Positions 41,868-51,976 of a DNA stretch of 54,151 nt are shown here, piece after piece (the stretch's first letter is position 1; every line of letters begins with the position of its first letter). The notes below the pieces were generated by a model. The model saw only the letters and a program-made list of their open reading frames with translations. It was not told the DNA's origin and did no database searches. The stretch spans positions 1 through 54,151 of the forward strand of contig NZ_JAEFDB010000015.1 in assembly GCF_016126015.1 (NCBI RefSeq). The letters are read 5' to 3'. Made by a program: the position numbers and the translations under genes. The DNA comes from Capnocytophaga periodontitidis (GTDB lineage: Bacteria > Bacteroidota > Bacteroidia > Flavobacteriales > Flavobacteriaceae).

Positions 41868-42254
41868 CTAATAAATTCTTTTTTTAAGGGATGACAAATC
41901 TATACAAAAAGGACTTTCATTACTTCTCGATCTTTTCTAATTCAATGTTATTTTCTTTCATTTAGTAAATTTGTGTTTAAAAAAAGTTATTGAGCTTGTT
42001 ATTTTTTTTTCTATAAAAGAAGCCTCAAAAAAATGATTTTGTGTTTGAAAAAACTAAAATTCAGAAACTTTTTTTTGGCAAAGATACAATAAATAAATTG
42101 GATTACTATATTATTTGATATAGAAAAGTAGAGTTAAAAACTATTGCCAAAATTACTTATTCATCACTAAACATTTTCCAAAAACTTAGCCTTTGAGTCA
42201 AAACTCTAATACTCTGCACTATAATTAACGATTGTTAAAAATGTTAATTATTAA
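41868..42254. other. Gene-free stretch between ctlX and the sprA promoter
   Basis: About 390 bp, very AT-rich, between divergent genes. It contains a TAAATTTG (41966-41973, plus) that matches the -7 consensus but has no TTG at -33. No ORF, hairpin-plus-U-run or tRNA was found. Confidence 0.4.
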
Positions 42255-42284
42255 TTGGAAATTGTCAATAGTTTTTTATCTTTG
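42255..42284 (+). promoter_or_regulatory. sprA promoter
   Basis: TTG (42255-42257) and TATCTTTG (42277-42284) are 19 nt apart. The -33 TTG is also the first codon of the longest sprA frame, which shows that the frame upstream of 42321 is not coding. Confidence 0.75.
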
Positions 42285-42320
42285 CCCCGATTTATATTCT
42301 ACTATAATGTATCTCCCATT

Positions 42321-45300
42321 ATGAAATATACTTATACACTATTCATACTACTCTTTTTCAGTGTTTTAACAACTCAAGCTCAAGTAACTCCCACTACTAC
42401 CGAAGGTACTCAAACCGAGACGACCGTGCGCAATGGCATTGGACGTGTGGGGTTAGAGCAGCCTAAAAGTATTGTGCAACAGTATACATATAATCCTACA
42501 CTTGATCGTTATGTATATACCGAAAAAATCGGTAAGTATGACCTTAGAACACCTATGTTTCTTACTGTAAAGGAATACGAGAACTTGGTACTGCGTGAGC
42601 GTATGAAAGCGTATTACGATGAAAAACTCGCAACTTTGGGTGATACAAGCACAAGTACAATTGATAAAAAAAAGGCACAACGCAACTTATTGCCTGAGTT
42701 GTACATAAATTCTGATTTTTTTGAGAGTATCTTTGGGGGGCGCAATATAGAGCTCACACCGCAAGGGAGTGTAGGGGTAGACTTAGGAGTTCGTTATACA
42801 CGTAATGATAACCCTATAGTGAGTCCGCGTTACCGAAGCTCGTGGGGATTAGATTTTGAACAACGCATCAGTTTAGGACTTACTGGTAAAATAGGAACAA
42901 GGTTGAAACTCAATGCTCAGTACGACACTCAAGCTTCTTTTGATTTTCAAAATGTCTTCAAATTAGAGTACGCTCCCGATGAAGATGATATCGTACAGAA
43001 AGTAGAGTTAGGAAATATCTCAATGCCAATGTCTAACTCACTGATTACGGGCTCTCAAAGTCTGTTTGGGGTGAAAACTGAACTAAAGTTTGGGCGTACC
43101 ACTATCACAGGAGTATTTTCTGAACAGAGGTCTGAACGCAAAACGGTTAGCGCACAAGGAGGTGGCACGATTACCGAATTTGAATTTTCAGCTTTAGACT
43201 ACGACGAAAATCGCAACTTCTTCCTAGCACAATTCTTTCGCGATAATTATGACCGCGCTTTAGAGAACTATCCTTTTATCAATAGTAAAGTACAAATCAC
43301 TCGATTGGAAGTATGGGTTACCAACCGCAATAGCCGTATGGGTAATATTCGCAATATTTTGGCATTGCAGGACTTAGGAGAACCTAAACAAGTGAATACC
43401 CGTTTGGGAGATAAAGCAGGTGCAGCTTTCTTCAATGCCACTACTAACAATATGCCTGCCAATGGTGCTAATAAATACGACCCTACAAAGTTAGGTACAC
43501 CTAATTCGGTGCTTACTGAGGCAATTCGCGATGTGGCAACAGTACAACAAGGTTTTGGTACAAATGCTTCGTATGTAAGTCAGGGGTATGACTATGCTAT
43601 CATTGAAAATGCGCGAAAACTCGAAGAAGGAGTTGATTATAAAGTAGATAATAAACTTGGTTATATTTCACTTGTTACAGCTTTGAGCAGTGATGAAGTG
43701 CTGGCAGTAGCCTACCAATATACCTATGGTAGCCAAGTGTACCAAGTAGGTGAATTTGCTAATGATGGTATTTCGGCAACTACTAACCAAATTTATGGTG
43801 GGGGTAACAATGCTATTACCAATAACCTTTTAGTACTGAAAATGCTCAAAAGCAACCGTTTGAACGTGAATGACCCTATTTGGGATTTGATGATGAAAAA
43901 CGTTTATTCGGTAGGTACAGCGCGACTTTCAGCTGAAGATTTTCGTATGAATATCTTCTATTCTAATCCGTCGCCTATCAACTATATAGAAAAGGTGGAT
44001 AATGTAGGTTGGCCTGCGAGTTTAGACGATCGTATTTTGCTCAACCTTTTTAATTTCGACCGCCTCAACAAATACAACGACCCACAACCAGGGGGTGATG
44101 GTTTCTTTGACTACCTACCTGGCATTACTATCGATGAACAGTACGGCAAAATCTTCTTTACTAAAGTAGAACCTTTTGGTAGTTTTCTCTACAACACTTT
44201 AGGAGGAGGAACAGATTACGGCAACCCTCTTTCTTATAACAACAATCAGAAAAAGTACGTATATACTTCACTGTATAAAAACACTAAGTCACAAGCCCAA
44301 ATGGATGGCGATAAGAACAAGTTCGTAATGAAAGGTCGCTACAAAGCTTCCTCACGTCGGGGCATATCCTTAGGGGCTTTCAACGTACCGCGGGGTTCGG
44401 TAACCGTAACGGCAGGTGGACGTATACTCGTGGAAGGCATCGACTATTTGGTGGATTACCAATCGGGTACGGTGGAAATTATCAACGCAAGTTTAGAAGC
44501 TTCTAATTTACCTATACAAGTATCCGTAGAGAACAACTTGATTTTTGGCGGACAGACCACGCGCTATATGGGTGTGAATGTGGAACATAAGTTCAGCGAT
44601 AAGTTCATCGTAAATGGAGCTATTGTAAATTTACGTGAACGTCCTTATACTCAGAAAACTAGCTACGGACAAGAGAGTGTGAACAATACTATCTTTGGGG
44701 TAGGAGCTACCTATTCTACTGAGTTGCCCTTCCTTACTCGTTGGGTGAATCGTATTCCTACGATTAAAAGCGATGCTCCTTCTAACCTCTCGCTGCGTGG
44801 TGAGTTTGCTTATTTGAGAGCAGGCACCCCGAAAGCCGATGATTTCAACGGTGAAACTACTGTATATTTAGATGATTTTGAGTCAGCTCAAGCTACTATT
44901 GATATACGTTCACCTCTGGCTTGGAAATTAGCGAGTCCACCTTTAGAGTTTGGACAAGGTAGTGGCACAGCTTCACGTACGCTTTACGGTAGCAACCCTA
45001 CCGATGCTAATAACTTGCGCAATGGTTTTGGGCGTGCTAAATTGGCGTGGTATACTATTGATCCTGTGTTCTATTCAGCTCAAAAACCTTCGGATATAAA
45101 CAGTAATGAAATTTCTAAAAATAGTACTCGCCGTATTTTTATAGAAGAAATCTTCCCACAACAGCAATTAGCGCAAGGGCAATCACTTGTACAAACTACT
45201 TTGGATTTGGCATACTATCCTAATGTAAAAGGCCCTTATAACAACAGCCCTTCTTTCAATACCGAAAATAAATGGGGGGGGATTATGCGTGGTATGAGCT

Positions 45301-48300
45301 ATTCTGATTTCCAAGAAAGCAATATAGAGTTCCTACAATTCTGGGTAATGGATCCTTACTATTCAGGTGAATACAGTGGTAATGGGGAGTTGGTGTTCAA
45401 CTTAGGAAATATCTCTGAAGATGTACTCAAAGATGGTCGTAAGCAATATGAAAATGGCTTGCCAGGACTTTCGTCTACCGCTAGCACTAACCAAACTTCT
45501 TGGGGGAAAGTGCCTGCCGCTCAATCCTTAGTTTATGCTTTCGATGAGAATCCTTCTAACCGTGCTTTGCAAGATATAGGGCTCGACGGACTTACCGATA
45601 CCGATGAAAGAAATATCTATACGAACAACCTCGCTACCTCGCCTAACGACCCTGCAATGGATAACTATGAGTATTTTTTGGCACGTAGTGGGGGTATCCT
45701 TAATCGTTACTACAACTACAATGGTACTCAAGGCAACTCACCCGTAAATAATACCGATAGCAATAGAGGTTCTACAACCATACCCGATCACGAGGATATC
45801 AATGGTGATTATACGATGAATACCGCCAATAACTACCTTGAATATCGCGTACGTATGCACCCTAATATCACTACTTCCGACCCTTATGTGAACGATATTC
45901 GTACAGTTTCAATAGAAGCCCCCAATGGGCAACAGGTGTCTGCCCGATGGATACAGTACAAAATACCAATTGCCAGTGGTGCATTATGGCGTGAAGGCTA
46001 TAGCTTCCCTGTAGGAACGGTTTCTAAAACTGAACAAATTAATATCATCAATTCGATGACACACATGCGTATGTATCTCACTGGTTTCCAAAACGAGATG
46101 CTCTTACGCTTCGGTACACTCGACCTTATTCGTGGTGATTGGCGCTACTACAATTATCCACTCAATGAAAGTTTGGGGGTTACTTCAGCTACTACCGTCG
46201 AAATCAACTCCGTTAACCTCATCGAGAACGAAAATCGCCATCCTATTCCTTATCGTATGCCACCAGGGGTACACCGCGAACGTATCAATACCAATAATAC
46301 TTTGGTGGAACAGAATGAACAAGCCTTGTCGTACATAGTGCGCGATCTTAGAGATCAGGATAGCCGTGCTGTGTATAAAGCCTTGCGTTTTGACTTGCGA
46401 CAATACAAATATATCAAGATGTTTGTACACGCCGAAGCCTATAAGAACAATGCTTTAACCGATAATCAGGCAGTAGCTTTTATACGAATAGGTACCGATT
46501 TCAACAATAACTACTATCAAATAGAAGTCCCCTTGCAGGTAACTCCTGCAGGAGCAAGTGCCGATTACCTAATATGGCCTAAAGAAAACGAACTGAATAT
46601 CCCAATGGAAATACTCACCAAGCTCAAAGCTATTAAACTGAGAAGTGTAGGAGGACTGAGTGATGAAACGTATTACGATCACAATTTTAATGTAATTACT
46701 ACTCCTTACACTACTCCTCATATCGCGGGGCAAAACCGCTATGTCATCAAAGGAAATCCATCCTTAGGTAGCGTGCGTGCGGTAATGTTGGGAATTAAAA
46801 ATGCATCGGGGCACGACCTCAGTGGTGAGTTTTGGTTCAACGAACTCCGTGTTGCCGAATTAGAAAATCGCGGTGGCTGGGCTGCCGTTGGTTCATTGGA
46901 TGCTAATGCTTCTGAATTACTGAATATTTCGGCTACAGGACGTATGCACACTGTAGGCTTTGGGGCTGTAGATCAAGCGCCTAACCAACGTGCGCTCGAA
47001 AGTACCCGTGAGTACGACGTGATGATGAACATCAATGCAGGGAAACTCTTGCCTCCTAAGTGGAATATGCAAATACCCGTAGGTTTGAATCACTCTCAAA
47101 AGCTCTCAACACCAGAGTATGATCCTGTATATCAAGATATCAGATTGCAAGACCGCTTGGATGTTGCTCAAAATGAAAATGAACGTGAAATTATCAAGCG
47201 GCAAGCCGAAGATTATACCTTGCGACGCGGTATCAACCTTATTGGGGTGAAGAAAAACTTAGCTGAAGGGCAAAAGAACCATATCTACAACATCGAAAAC
47301 TTTACTTTCAACTACGCTTATAATGAGAAAAACCACCGCGATTACGAGCTTAGTTATGAAGATGAGCAACAAGTACGGGCAGGCTTTATGTACAACTATA
47401 CGTTTAAACCTACAACGGTAGAGCCTTTCAAAAAGAGTAGCAAGTTTGCAGGCAAACGTTATTGGCAGTGGTTAGCTGATATGAATCTGAATATTTTGCC
47501 TACAAGCATTATGTTCACTGCAGATGTTAATCGTTCGTTTACTAAACAGTTGTTCCGCGATGTGCATTTCGATGGTGTAAATGCAAGTCAGCAACGCGCT
47601 TTGCCAGAATTGCAACAACGCAATTACTTGATGAATCACCAATATGCTATCAACTATAATCTCACCAAATCATTGCGACTCAATTTCAGTGCAACTAACA
47701 ATAGTATCATTCGCAATTACTATAGATATGATGCCAATGGTGATATATCAGGAGTAGATAGAGAGGTATCGTTGTGGAATAATTTCTGGGATTTAGGAAC
47801 TCCTGATCACTTTTTCTCTAAATTCCAAGTGAATTACGAATTGCCATTTGCAAAGTTCCCTTACTTTGAGTTCTTACGTGCCAACTATACATATTCAGGT
47901 GATTTTGATTACCAACGTGGGTCTCAAACCCTCTTGCAATTGGCACGCCAAGACGTGAATACCTTGCAAAATGGTAACACTCATAACTTTACCGCAAACC
48001 TTACTTTCGATCAGCTTTATCGTTACTTAGGCGTGAGAGCTACCCCAAGAGGTGAGAAAGCAAGTGTTGGAAAAACGCTTTTAACGATGATTAAAACCGC
48101 TGGTGTGAACTATTCAGTTACTAATGCTCGTACCATCCCTGGCTACACCCAGCAAGTAGGATTCTTGGGTACGTTCAAACCTTCGGTAGGCTTTATGTTT
48201 GGTGACCAAACCGATTTGCGCTACGAAATGGCTAAGCGCGGCCAGCTTACCGAATTTGCCGATTTCAACGACCAATATATCAAATCACAAGAAAAACAAC

Positions 48301-49394
48301 TCTTGCTCACCGCTAATTTGCAACCAATACCTGATTTACAAATCAATTTAAAAGGGAATAGACAATATACTGAAAATTATACCGAAACCTTTGAAGTGCG
48401 CAATTTTGTATACAACAAATTAGTAGGCAATCAGGTAGGTAGCTTTAATATTTCTACCAACCTCATCGCAACTGCTTTCAACAAAATAGACGAGTACAAC
48501 TCGGCTGCCTTTGAACGCTTTAAAGATAACCGGCTCACCGTCGCACGCCGCTTAGCCGATGCTCGCGGGTTGAACCCTTCATCAGTAGATGCTGAGGGGT
48601 ATCCTATAGGATATAGCAAAAAAAGTCAGGCGGTAATGATACCGGCGTTCTTTGCAGCGTATTCTGGCGGTAGTGCCAGTGGTGTATCACTTGATGCGTT
48701 CAAAAATATTCCTATCCCTGAGTGGAATATACGTTATACAGGCTTGATGCGCATCGATTTTATCAAGAATACTTTTCGCCGTTTCTCATTAGCCCACGGC
48801 TATCGCGCGAGCTATTCACTTAGTGAGTTCCGTACCAACTTGGAGTATGAACCTGCTAATCCTAATAAAACGAATGTAGCAGGCGACTTCCTCAATGAAA
48901 AATTGTATTCTACGGTTACCCTTGCCGAGCAGTTCAATCCGCTTATTCGCGCCGATATGGAACTTAAAAATTCTATGAGTCTCTTGGCAGAGTTCAACCG
49001 TGATCGCACCATTTCTATCAGTTTAGATAATGATTATCTCACTGAAATCCTCAAGCGTGAATATAAATTTGGCTTAGGTTATCGCTTTAAAAACTTGAGC
49101 TTTGTAACCCGTGTGAATGGTAATCTCACTACGCTGAAGAGTGATTTGGTACTCAAAGGTACGCTTTCTTACCTCAATGAGTTCACCGTAATACGCAATA
49201 TGGAAATATTTAACAACCAAGTAACTGCAGGACAAACCTCTTGGTTAGGTAATCTTACCGCCGAGTATGCCCTCAGTCGTAACCTCTTAGCATCGTACTA
49301 TTTCCAATACAATTTCTCTAAATCGGCTATTTCTACAGCCTTTCCAATGACCACAATCCGTACAGGACTCTCAGTGAAATACACCTTTCAATAA
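42321..49394 (+). CDS. sprA: Type IX secretion translocon protein SprA (SOV)
   Basis: About 2357 residues from the ATG at 42321 (signal peptide TYTLFILLFFSVLTTQA). SprA forms the giant outer-membrane barrel through which type IX substrates pass, and is needed for gliding in motile relatives. Matching features: length close to known SprA proteins (about 2400), segments such as GSVGVDLGVRYTRND, ISLGLTGKIGTRLKLNAQYD, the Ig-like and plug-like middle with FDYLPGITID, and a C-terminal run of alternating barrel strands ending YFQYNF...GLSVKYTFQ. A G8 run lies in the coding sequence at 45274-45281. The yigZ-type and oxidoreductase genes follow on the same strand. Confidence 0.95.
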   Translation: MKYTYTLFILLFFSVLTTQAQVTPTTTEGTQTETTVRNGIGRVGLEQPKSIVQQYTYNPTLDRYVYTEKIGKYDLRTPMFLTVKEYENLVLRERMKAYYDEKLATLGDTSTSTIDKKKAQRNLLPELYINSDFFESIFGGRNIELTPQGSVGVDLGVRYTRNDNPIVSPRYRSSWGLDFEQRISLGLTGKIGTRLKLNAQYDTQASFDFQNVFKLEYAPDEDDIVQKVELGNISMPMSNSLITGSQSLFGVKTELKFGRTTITGVFSEQRSERKTVSAQGGGTITEFEFSALDYDENRNFFLAQFFRDNYDRALENYPFINSKVQITRLEVWVTNRNSRMGNIRNILALQDLGEPKQVNTRLGDKAGAAFFNATTNNMPANGANKYDPTKLGTPNSVLTEAIRDVATVQQGFGTNASYVSQGYDYAIIENARKLEEGVDYKVDNKLGYISLVTALSSDEVLAVAYQYTYGSQVYQVGEFANDGISATTNQIYGGGNNAITNNLLVLKMLKSNRLNVNDPIWDLMMKNVYSVGTARLSAEDFRMNIFYSNPSPINYIEKVDNVGWPASLDDRILLNLFNFDRLNKYNDPQPGGDGFFDYLPGITIDEQYGKIFFTKVEPFGSFLYNTLGGGTDYGNPLSYNNNQKKYVYTSLYKNTKSQAQMDGDKNKFVMKGRYKASSRRGISLGAFNVPRGSVTVTAGGRILVEGIDYLVDYQSGTVEIINASLEASNLPIQVSVENNLIFGGQTTRYMGVNVEHKFSDKFIVNGAIVNLRERPYTQKTSYGQESVNNTIFGVGATYSTELPFLTRWVNRIPTIKSDAPSNLSLRGEFAYLRAGTPKADDFNGETTVYLDDFESAQATIDIRSPLAWKLASPPLEFGQGSGTASRTLYGSNPTDANNLRNGFGRAKLAWYTIDPVFYSAQKPSDINSNEISKNSTRRIFIEEIFPQQQLAQGQSLVQTTLDLAYYPNVKGPYNNSPSFNTENKWGGIMRGMSYSDFQESNIEFLQFWVMDPYYSGEYSGNGELVFNLGNISEDVLKDGRKQYENGLPGLSSTASTNQTSWGKVPAAQSLVYAFDENPSNRALQDIGLDGLTDTDERNIYTNNLATSPNDPAMDNYEYFLARSGGILNRYYNYNGTQGNSPVNNTDSNRGSTTIPDHEDINGDYTMNTANNYLEYRVRMHPNITTSDPYVNDIRTVSIEAPNGQQVSARWIQYKIPIASGALWREGYSFPVGTVSKTEQINIINSMTHMRMYLTGFQNEMLLRFGTLDLIRGDWRYYNYPLNESLGVTSATTVEINSVNLIENENRHPIPYRMPPGVHRERINTNNTLVEQNEQALSYIVRDLRDQDSRAVYKALRFDLRQYKYIKMFVHAEAYKNNALTDNQAVAFIRIGTDFNNNYYQIEVPLQVTPAGASADYLIWPKENELNIPMEILTKLKAIKLRSVGGLSDETYYDHNFNVITTPYTTPHIAGQNRYVIKGNPSLGSVRAVMLGIKNASGHDLSGEFWFNELRVAELENRGGWAAVGSLDANASELLNISATGRMHTVGFGAVDQAPNQRALESTREYDVMMNINAGKLLPPKWNMQIPVGLNHSQKLSTPEYDPVYQDIRLQDRLDVAQNENEREIIKRQAEDYTLRRGINLIGVKKNLAEGQKNHIYNIENFTFNYAYNEKNHRDYELSYEDEQQVRAGFMYNYTFKPTTVEPFKKSSKFAGKRYWQWLADMNLNILPTSIMFTADVNRSFTKQLFRDVHFDGVNASQQRALPELQQRNYLMNHQYAINYNLTKSLRLNFSATNNSIIRNYYRYDANGDISGVDREVSLWNNFWDLGTPDHFFSKFQVNYELPFAKFPYFEFLRANYTYSGDFDYQRGSQTLLQLARQDVNTLQNGNTHNFTANLTFDQLYRYLGVRATPRGEKASVGKTLLTMIKTAGVNYSVTNARTIPGYTQQVGFLGTFKPSVGFMFGDQTDLRYEMAKRGQLTEFADFNDQYIKSQEKQLLLTANLQPIPDLQINLKGNRQYTENYTETFEVRNFVYNKLVGNQVGSFNISTNLIATAFNKIDEYNSAAFERFKDNRLTVARRLADARGLNPSSVDAEGYPIGYSKKSQAVMIPAFFAAYSGGSASGVSLDAFKNIPIPEWNIRYTGLMRIDFIKNTFRRFSLAHGYRASYSLSEFRTNLEYEPANPNKTNVAGDFLNEKLYSTVTLAEQFNPLIRADMELKNSMSLLAEFNRDRTISISLDNDYLTEILKREYKFGLGYRFKNLSFVTRVNGNLTTLKSDLVLKGTLSYLNEFTVIRNMEIFNNQVTAGQTSWLGNLTAEYALSRNLLASYYFQYNFSKSAISTAFPMTTIRTGLSVKYTFQ

Positions 49395-49418
49395 CCCCTG
49401 AAACCTGACCCCTGAATA

Positions 49419-50021
49419 ATGGATACTTACAAAACTATAGCAATCTCTATAGAAGAAGTAATCTTTAAGGAAAAGAGTAGCAAGTTTCTCGGCTATGCTT
49501 TTCCTGTTACTTCCGAAGAAGAGATAAAGGTACATCTTGAAGAAGTGAAAAAAGCTCATTTTTCGGCACGACATTGGTGTTATGCGTGGCAATTAGGTTA
49601 TGGATCTACCCAACGTTATCGCGCCAACGACGACGGTGAGCCTAATAATACGGCAGGTATTCCTATTTACGGACAAATCCAGTCCTTTGAACTTACCAAT
49701 ATATTGGTAATTGTCGTGCGCTATTTTGGAGGAATCAAGTTAGGTGTAGGCGGATTAGTACAAGCCTATAAAACTACCGCCCAACTTACCCTGCAAGTGG
49801 CTGAAATTGAAGAAAAACTCATCACTGAAGAGTTGCGTATCCGTTTTGATTATCCATTGATGAACAAAGTAATGAGGGTAGTGAAGGAGCAAAACCTCAC
49901 CATCACCCAACAAAACCTCACTGAGAATTGTGAGTTACAGCTTGCTATTCGGCAAAGTGATTATCAAAGAATGCAAGAGCTTTTTGAGAATATCTATGGA
50001 GTATTAATAGTTAAAGATTAA
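49419..50021 (+). CDS. YigZ/IMPACT family protein
   Basis: 200 residues; cytosolic. The IMPACT (UPF0029) domain is clear: FLGYAFPVTSEEEI, then ARHWCYAWQLG, RANDDGEPNNTAGIPI and VVRYFGGIKLGVGGLVQAY. The C-terminal half is the usual bacterial extension with an EF-G-domain-V-like fold. Its cellular role is unsettled; links to translation or stress have been proposed for relatives. It lies 24 nt after sprA and could share its mRNA. Confidence 0.92.
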   Translation: MDTYKTIAISIEEVIFKEKSSKFLGYAFPVTSEEEIKVHLEEVKKAHFSARHWCYAWQLGYGSTQRYRANDDGEPNNTAGIPIYGQIQSFELTNILVIVVRYFGGIKLGVGGLVQAYKTTAQLTLQVAEIEEKLITEELRIRFDYPLMNKVMRVVKEQNLTITQQNLTENCELQLAIRQSDYQRMQELFENIYGVLIVKD

Positions 50022-50069
50022 CGTTTTTGTTACCCCATAACCTGTTACTTATTATCTATTACCTGAAAA

Positions 50070-51077
50070 ATGAATATAGCACTTTGTAGTTTTGGAATGA
50101 GCGGACGTGTATTCCACGCCCCTTTTATCGCTCAACATCCTCATCTTAACCTCTATGCGGTGGTAGAACGCCATCGCTCGGAATCTCGTGAATTATATCC
50201 CAAAAGCAAATTGTATCGTTCAGTAGCTGAAGTGCTACAAGACCCAGCCATAGAAGTAGTAGTGGTCAATACTCCCGTGCAAACTCATTATGAGTACGCC
50301 AAAGAAGCTCTTTTAGCAGGAAAACACGTATTAGTTGAAAAACCTTTTACGGTAACTGCTGAAGAAGCTCGTGCTCTCAATACTTTAGCCAAAGAAAAAG
50401 GGAAGCTACTCACCGTTTATCAAAATCGTCGTTATGATGGTGATTATCTGAAAGTAAAGGAAATAGTAAAAAGTGGTGTATTGGGCGAACTTAAAGAAGT
50501 AGAAATACGTTTTGATCGTTTCCGTGATAGTATCAGTGCCAAAGCCCATAAAGAAACTGCTAAAAGTGGGGGAGGAGCACTTTATGATTTGGGGGCACAC
50601 CTTATAGACCAAGCCTTGCAATTATTTGGGAAACCTATAAAAACATACGCCGATTTGGGTTACCTCCGCAAAGGTACTCAAACCGACGATTATTTTGAAG
50701 TGATATGCTTCTATGACAATCAGTTGCGCGTACGACTCAAATCTTCTACTTTTGCCTTAGAACGACAATGGGAATACGTGTTACACGGTACTAAAGGCAG
50801 TTTTTTGCAACAGCGTTTCGACGGACAAGAAAATGCTTTAGTTGTGGGTGTGATTCCTACTACAATTCATTGGATGCCAAAAGTTTACGAACCTAATGGT
50901 ATCCTGCATACGCTTGAAAGTCGTACGCTCACAACAGCCCAACACGGCAATTATGGACAGTTTTACGAAGATTTCTATCAAGCCCTCATAGGAAAAAAAG
51001 AAAACCCCGTACCTGCAAGTGAGGCTTTAGAAGTAATTAATATCATTGATGAATTAGCAAATCGCCAAATTAGCTAA
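50070..51077 (+). CDS. Gfo/Idh/MocA family oxidoreductase
   Basis: 335 residues. An NAD(P)-binding Rossmann domain at the N-terminus (ALCSFGMSGRVFHAPFIAQHP, where the family's usual GxGxxG is altered to SFGMSG), VEKPFTVTAEEA with the catalytic Lys (EKP), and a C-terminal alpha/beta domain with GGGALYDLGAHLIDQALQL, which holds the His of the active site. It oxidises a sugar or inositol-like substrate; which one is unknown. It lies 48 nt after the yigZ-type gene. It ends one base from the stop of the converging thioredoxin-like gene. Confidence 0.92.
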   Translation: MNIALCSFGMSGRVFHAPFIAQHPHLNLYAVVERHRSESRELYPKSKLYRSVAEVLQDPAIEVVVVNTPVQTHYEYAKEALLAGKHVLVEKPFTVTAEEARALNTLAKEKGKLLTVYQNRRYDGDYLKVKEIVKSGVLGELKEVEIRFDRFRDSISAKAHKETAKSGGGALYDLGAHLIDQALQLFGKPIKTYADLGYLRKGTQTDDYFEVICFYDNQLRVRLKSSTFALERQWEYVLHGTKGSFLQQRFDGQENALVVGVIPTTIHWMPKVYEPNGILHTLESRTLTTAQHGNYGQFYEDFYQALIGKKENPVPASEALEVINIIDELANRQIS

Positions 51078-51078
51078 T

Positions 51079-51567
51079 TTATAACCTTCCTTGTAGAAAT
51101 TTCTTAACCTTTTTAGGATCGTATCCTTTACCATCTTCTAAATCTTCACTTTTTTGAGTGAAGAGCACTTCGCCTTTAGAACTCAGGATAAGGAATGCAG
51201 GATAACCGTATTGTACTCCAGGATTACCATACTTTTTAAAAGCCTTTTCATTCTCGTTTTCAGGTGAAAAATTTAAGTGGTAATAGATATATTTCTTGTT
51301 GAGAATTTTCTTCAATTCAGGATTGGTAGTTACTAAGTGATTGAATCGCAAGCACCACACACACCAATTACCACCAATTTGTACGAGTACTTTCTTGTTT
51401 TCTTTTTTAGCCTGCTGCAATAGCTGGTTGATACGCATATACCCATCTTCTTCAGGATGATAAGGCTGCTCATAGCCCGTGCGTTCTTTTTGTATTTCTT
51501 CACTACTTTGTGCACTTAAAGTAGTCCCAGCCCAGCATAGTAATGCTATAAAAATAATTTTCTTCAT
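51079..51567 (-). CDS. Thioredoxin-like protein, exported
   Basis: 162 residues from the ATG at 51567 (signal peptide KIIFIALLCWAGTTLSA); 29 upstream codons of the open frame have no signal peptide and were rejected. A thioredoxin fold with the active site GNWCVWC (C69 and C72, preceded by the Trp), then NPGVQYGYPAFLIL with the cis-Pro. It is likely a periplasmic disulfide reductase or oxidase, useful where exported surface proteins contain cysteines, as in the next gene. The -7 box TACTTTTG (51592-51599) lies 24 nt upstream, with an off-spaced TTG. Confidence 0.88.
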   Translation of the reverse strand: MKKIIFIALLCWAGTTLSAQSSEEIQKERTGYEQPYHPEEDGYMRINQLLQQAKKENKKVLVQIGGNWCVWCLRFNHLVTTNPELKKILNKKYIYYHLNFSPENENEKAFKKYGNPGVQYGYPAFLILSSKGEVLFTQKSEDLEDGKGYDPKKVKKFLQGRL

Positions 51568-51862
51568 AAAGCAATATTTTTTTTGATGAGGCAAAAGTAC
51601 AAAATTCATACCATTGAGAAACAACAAACTACCTTTTTTTGTAAATATCATCATTCCCTACAGCCTTATTATAATCTTGCACTTCACGCCCAACATAGGC
51701 TTCTACCCTTCGGGAGATCAGAGGCTATCGTACCTCACACTGTTAATATAACATAAAAAAAACAACTTTTCTAATTTTTATTTTTATACAATATATGTGT
51801 AAGTTAGGTAAAAAATATTCGTTACATAAGTGTTAAAATGATGTTAAAGTCGTAATAAAGTA
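51568..51862. other. Gene-free stretch between the thioredoxin-like gene and the surface-protein promoter
   Basis: No ORF is visible here. A patch at about 51690-51745 is much richer in G and C than its surroundings and includes a CCC-TTCG-GGA hairpin. It is unlike the rest of the gap and may be a remnant of an RNA or mobile sequence, but it matches no feature I can name. Confidence 0.4.
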
Positions 51863-51892
51863 TTGGAATGTAAAAATAATACTGTATTTTTG
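51863..51892 (+). promoter_or_regulatory. Promoter of the large surface protein
   Basis: TTG (51863-51865) and TATTTTTG (51885-51892) are exactly 19 nt apart. A short hairpin (GTGTA/TACAC) follows in the 84-nt leader. Confidence 0.8.
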
Positions 51893-51976
51893 CGCGTGAA
51901 ACCCTAAGTGTATCAATTTCTACACATATTTTTATTCTCAGTAATTAGCATTTTTAAGAAATACATTCATATCAAT

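Noticed and set aside
41966-41973. TAAATTTG as a promoter for an unannotated small RNA before sprA
   Set aside because: No TTG at the right distance and no structured or terminated product downstream.
42255-42320. sprA start at 42255
   Set aside because: The codon is the TTG of the -33 box and lies before the likely transcription start; a signal peptide begins at 42321.
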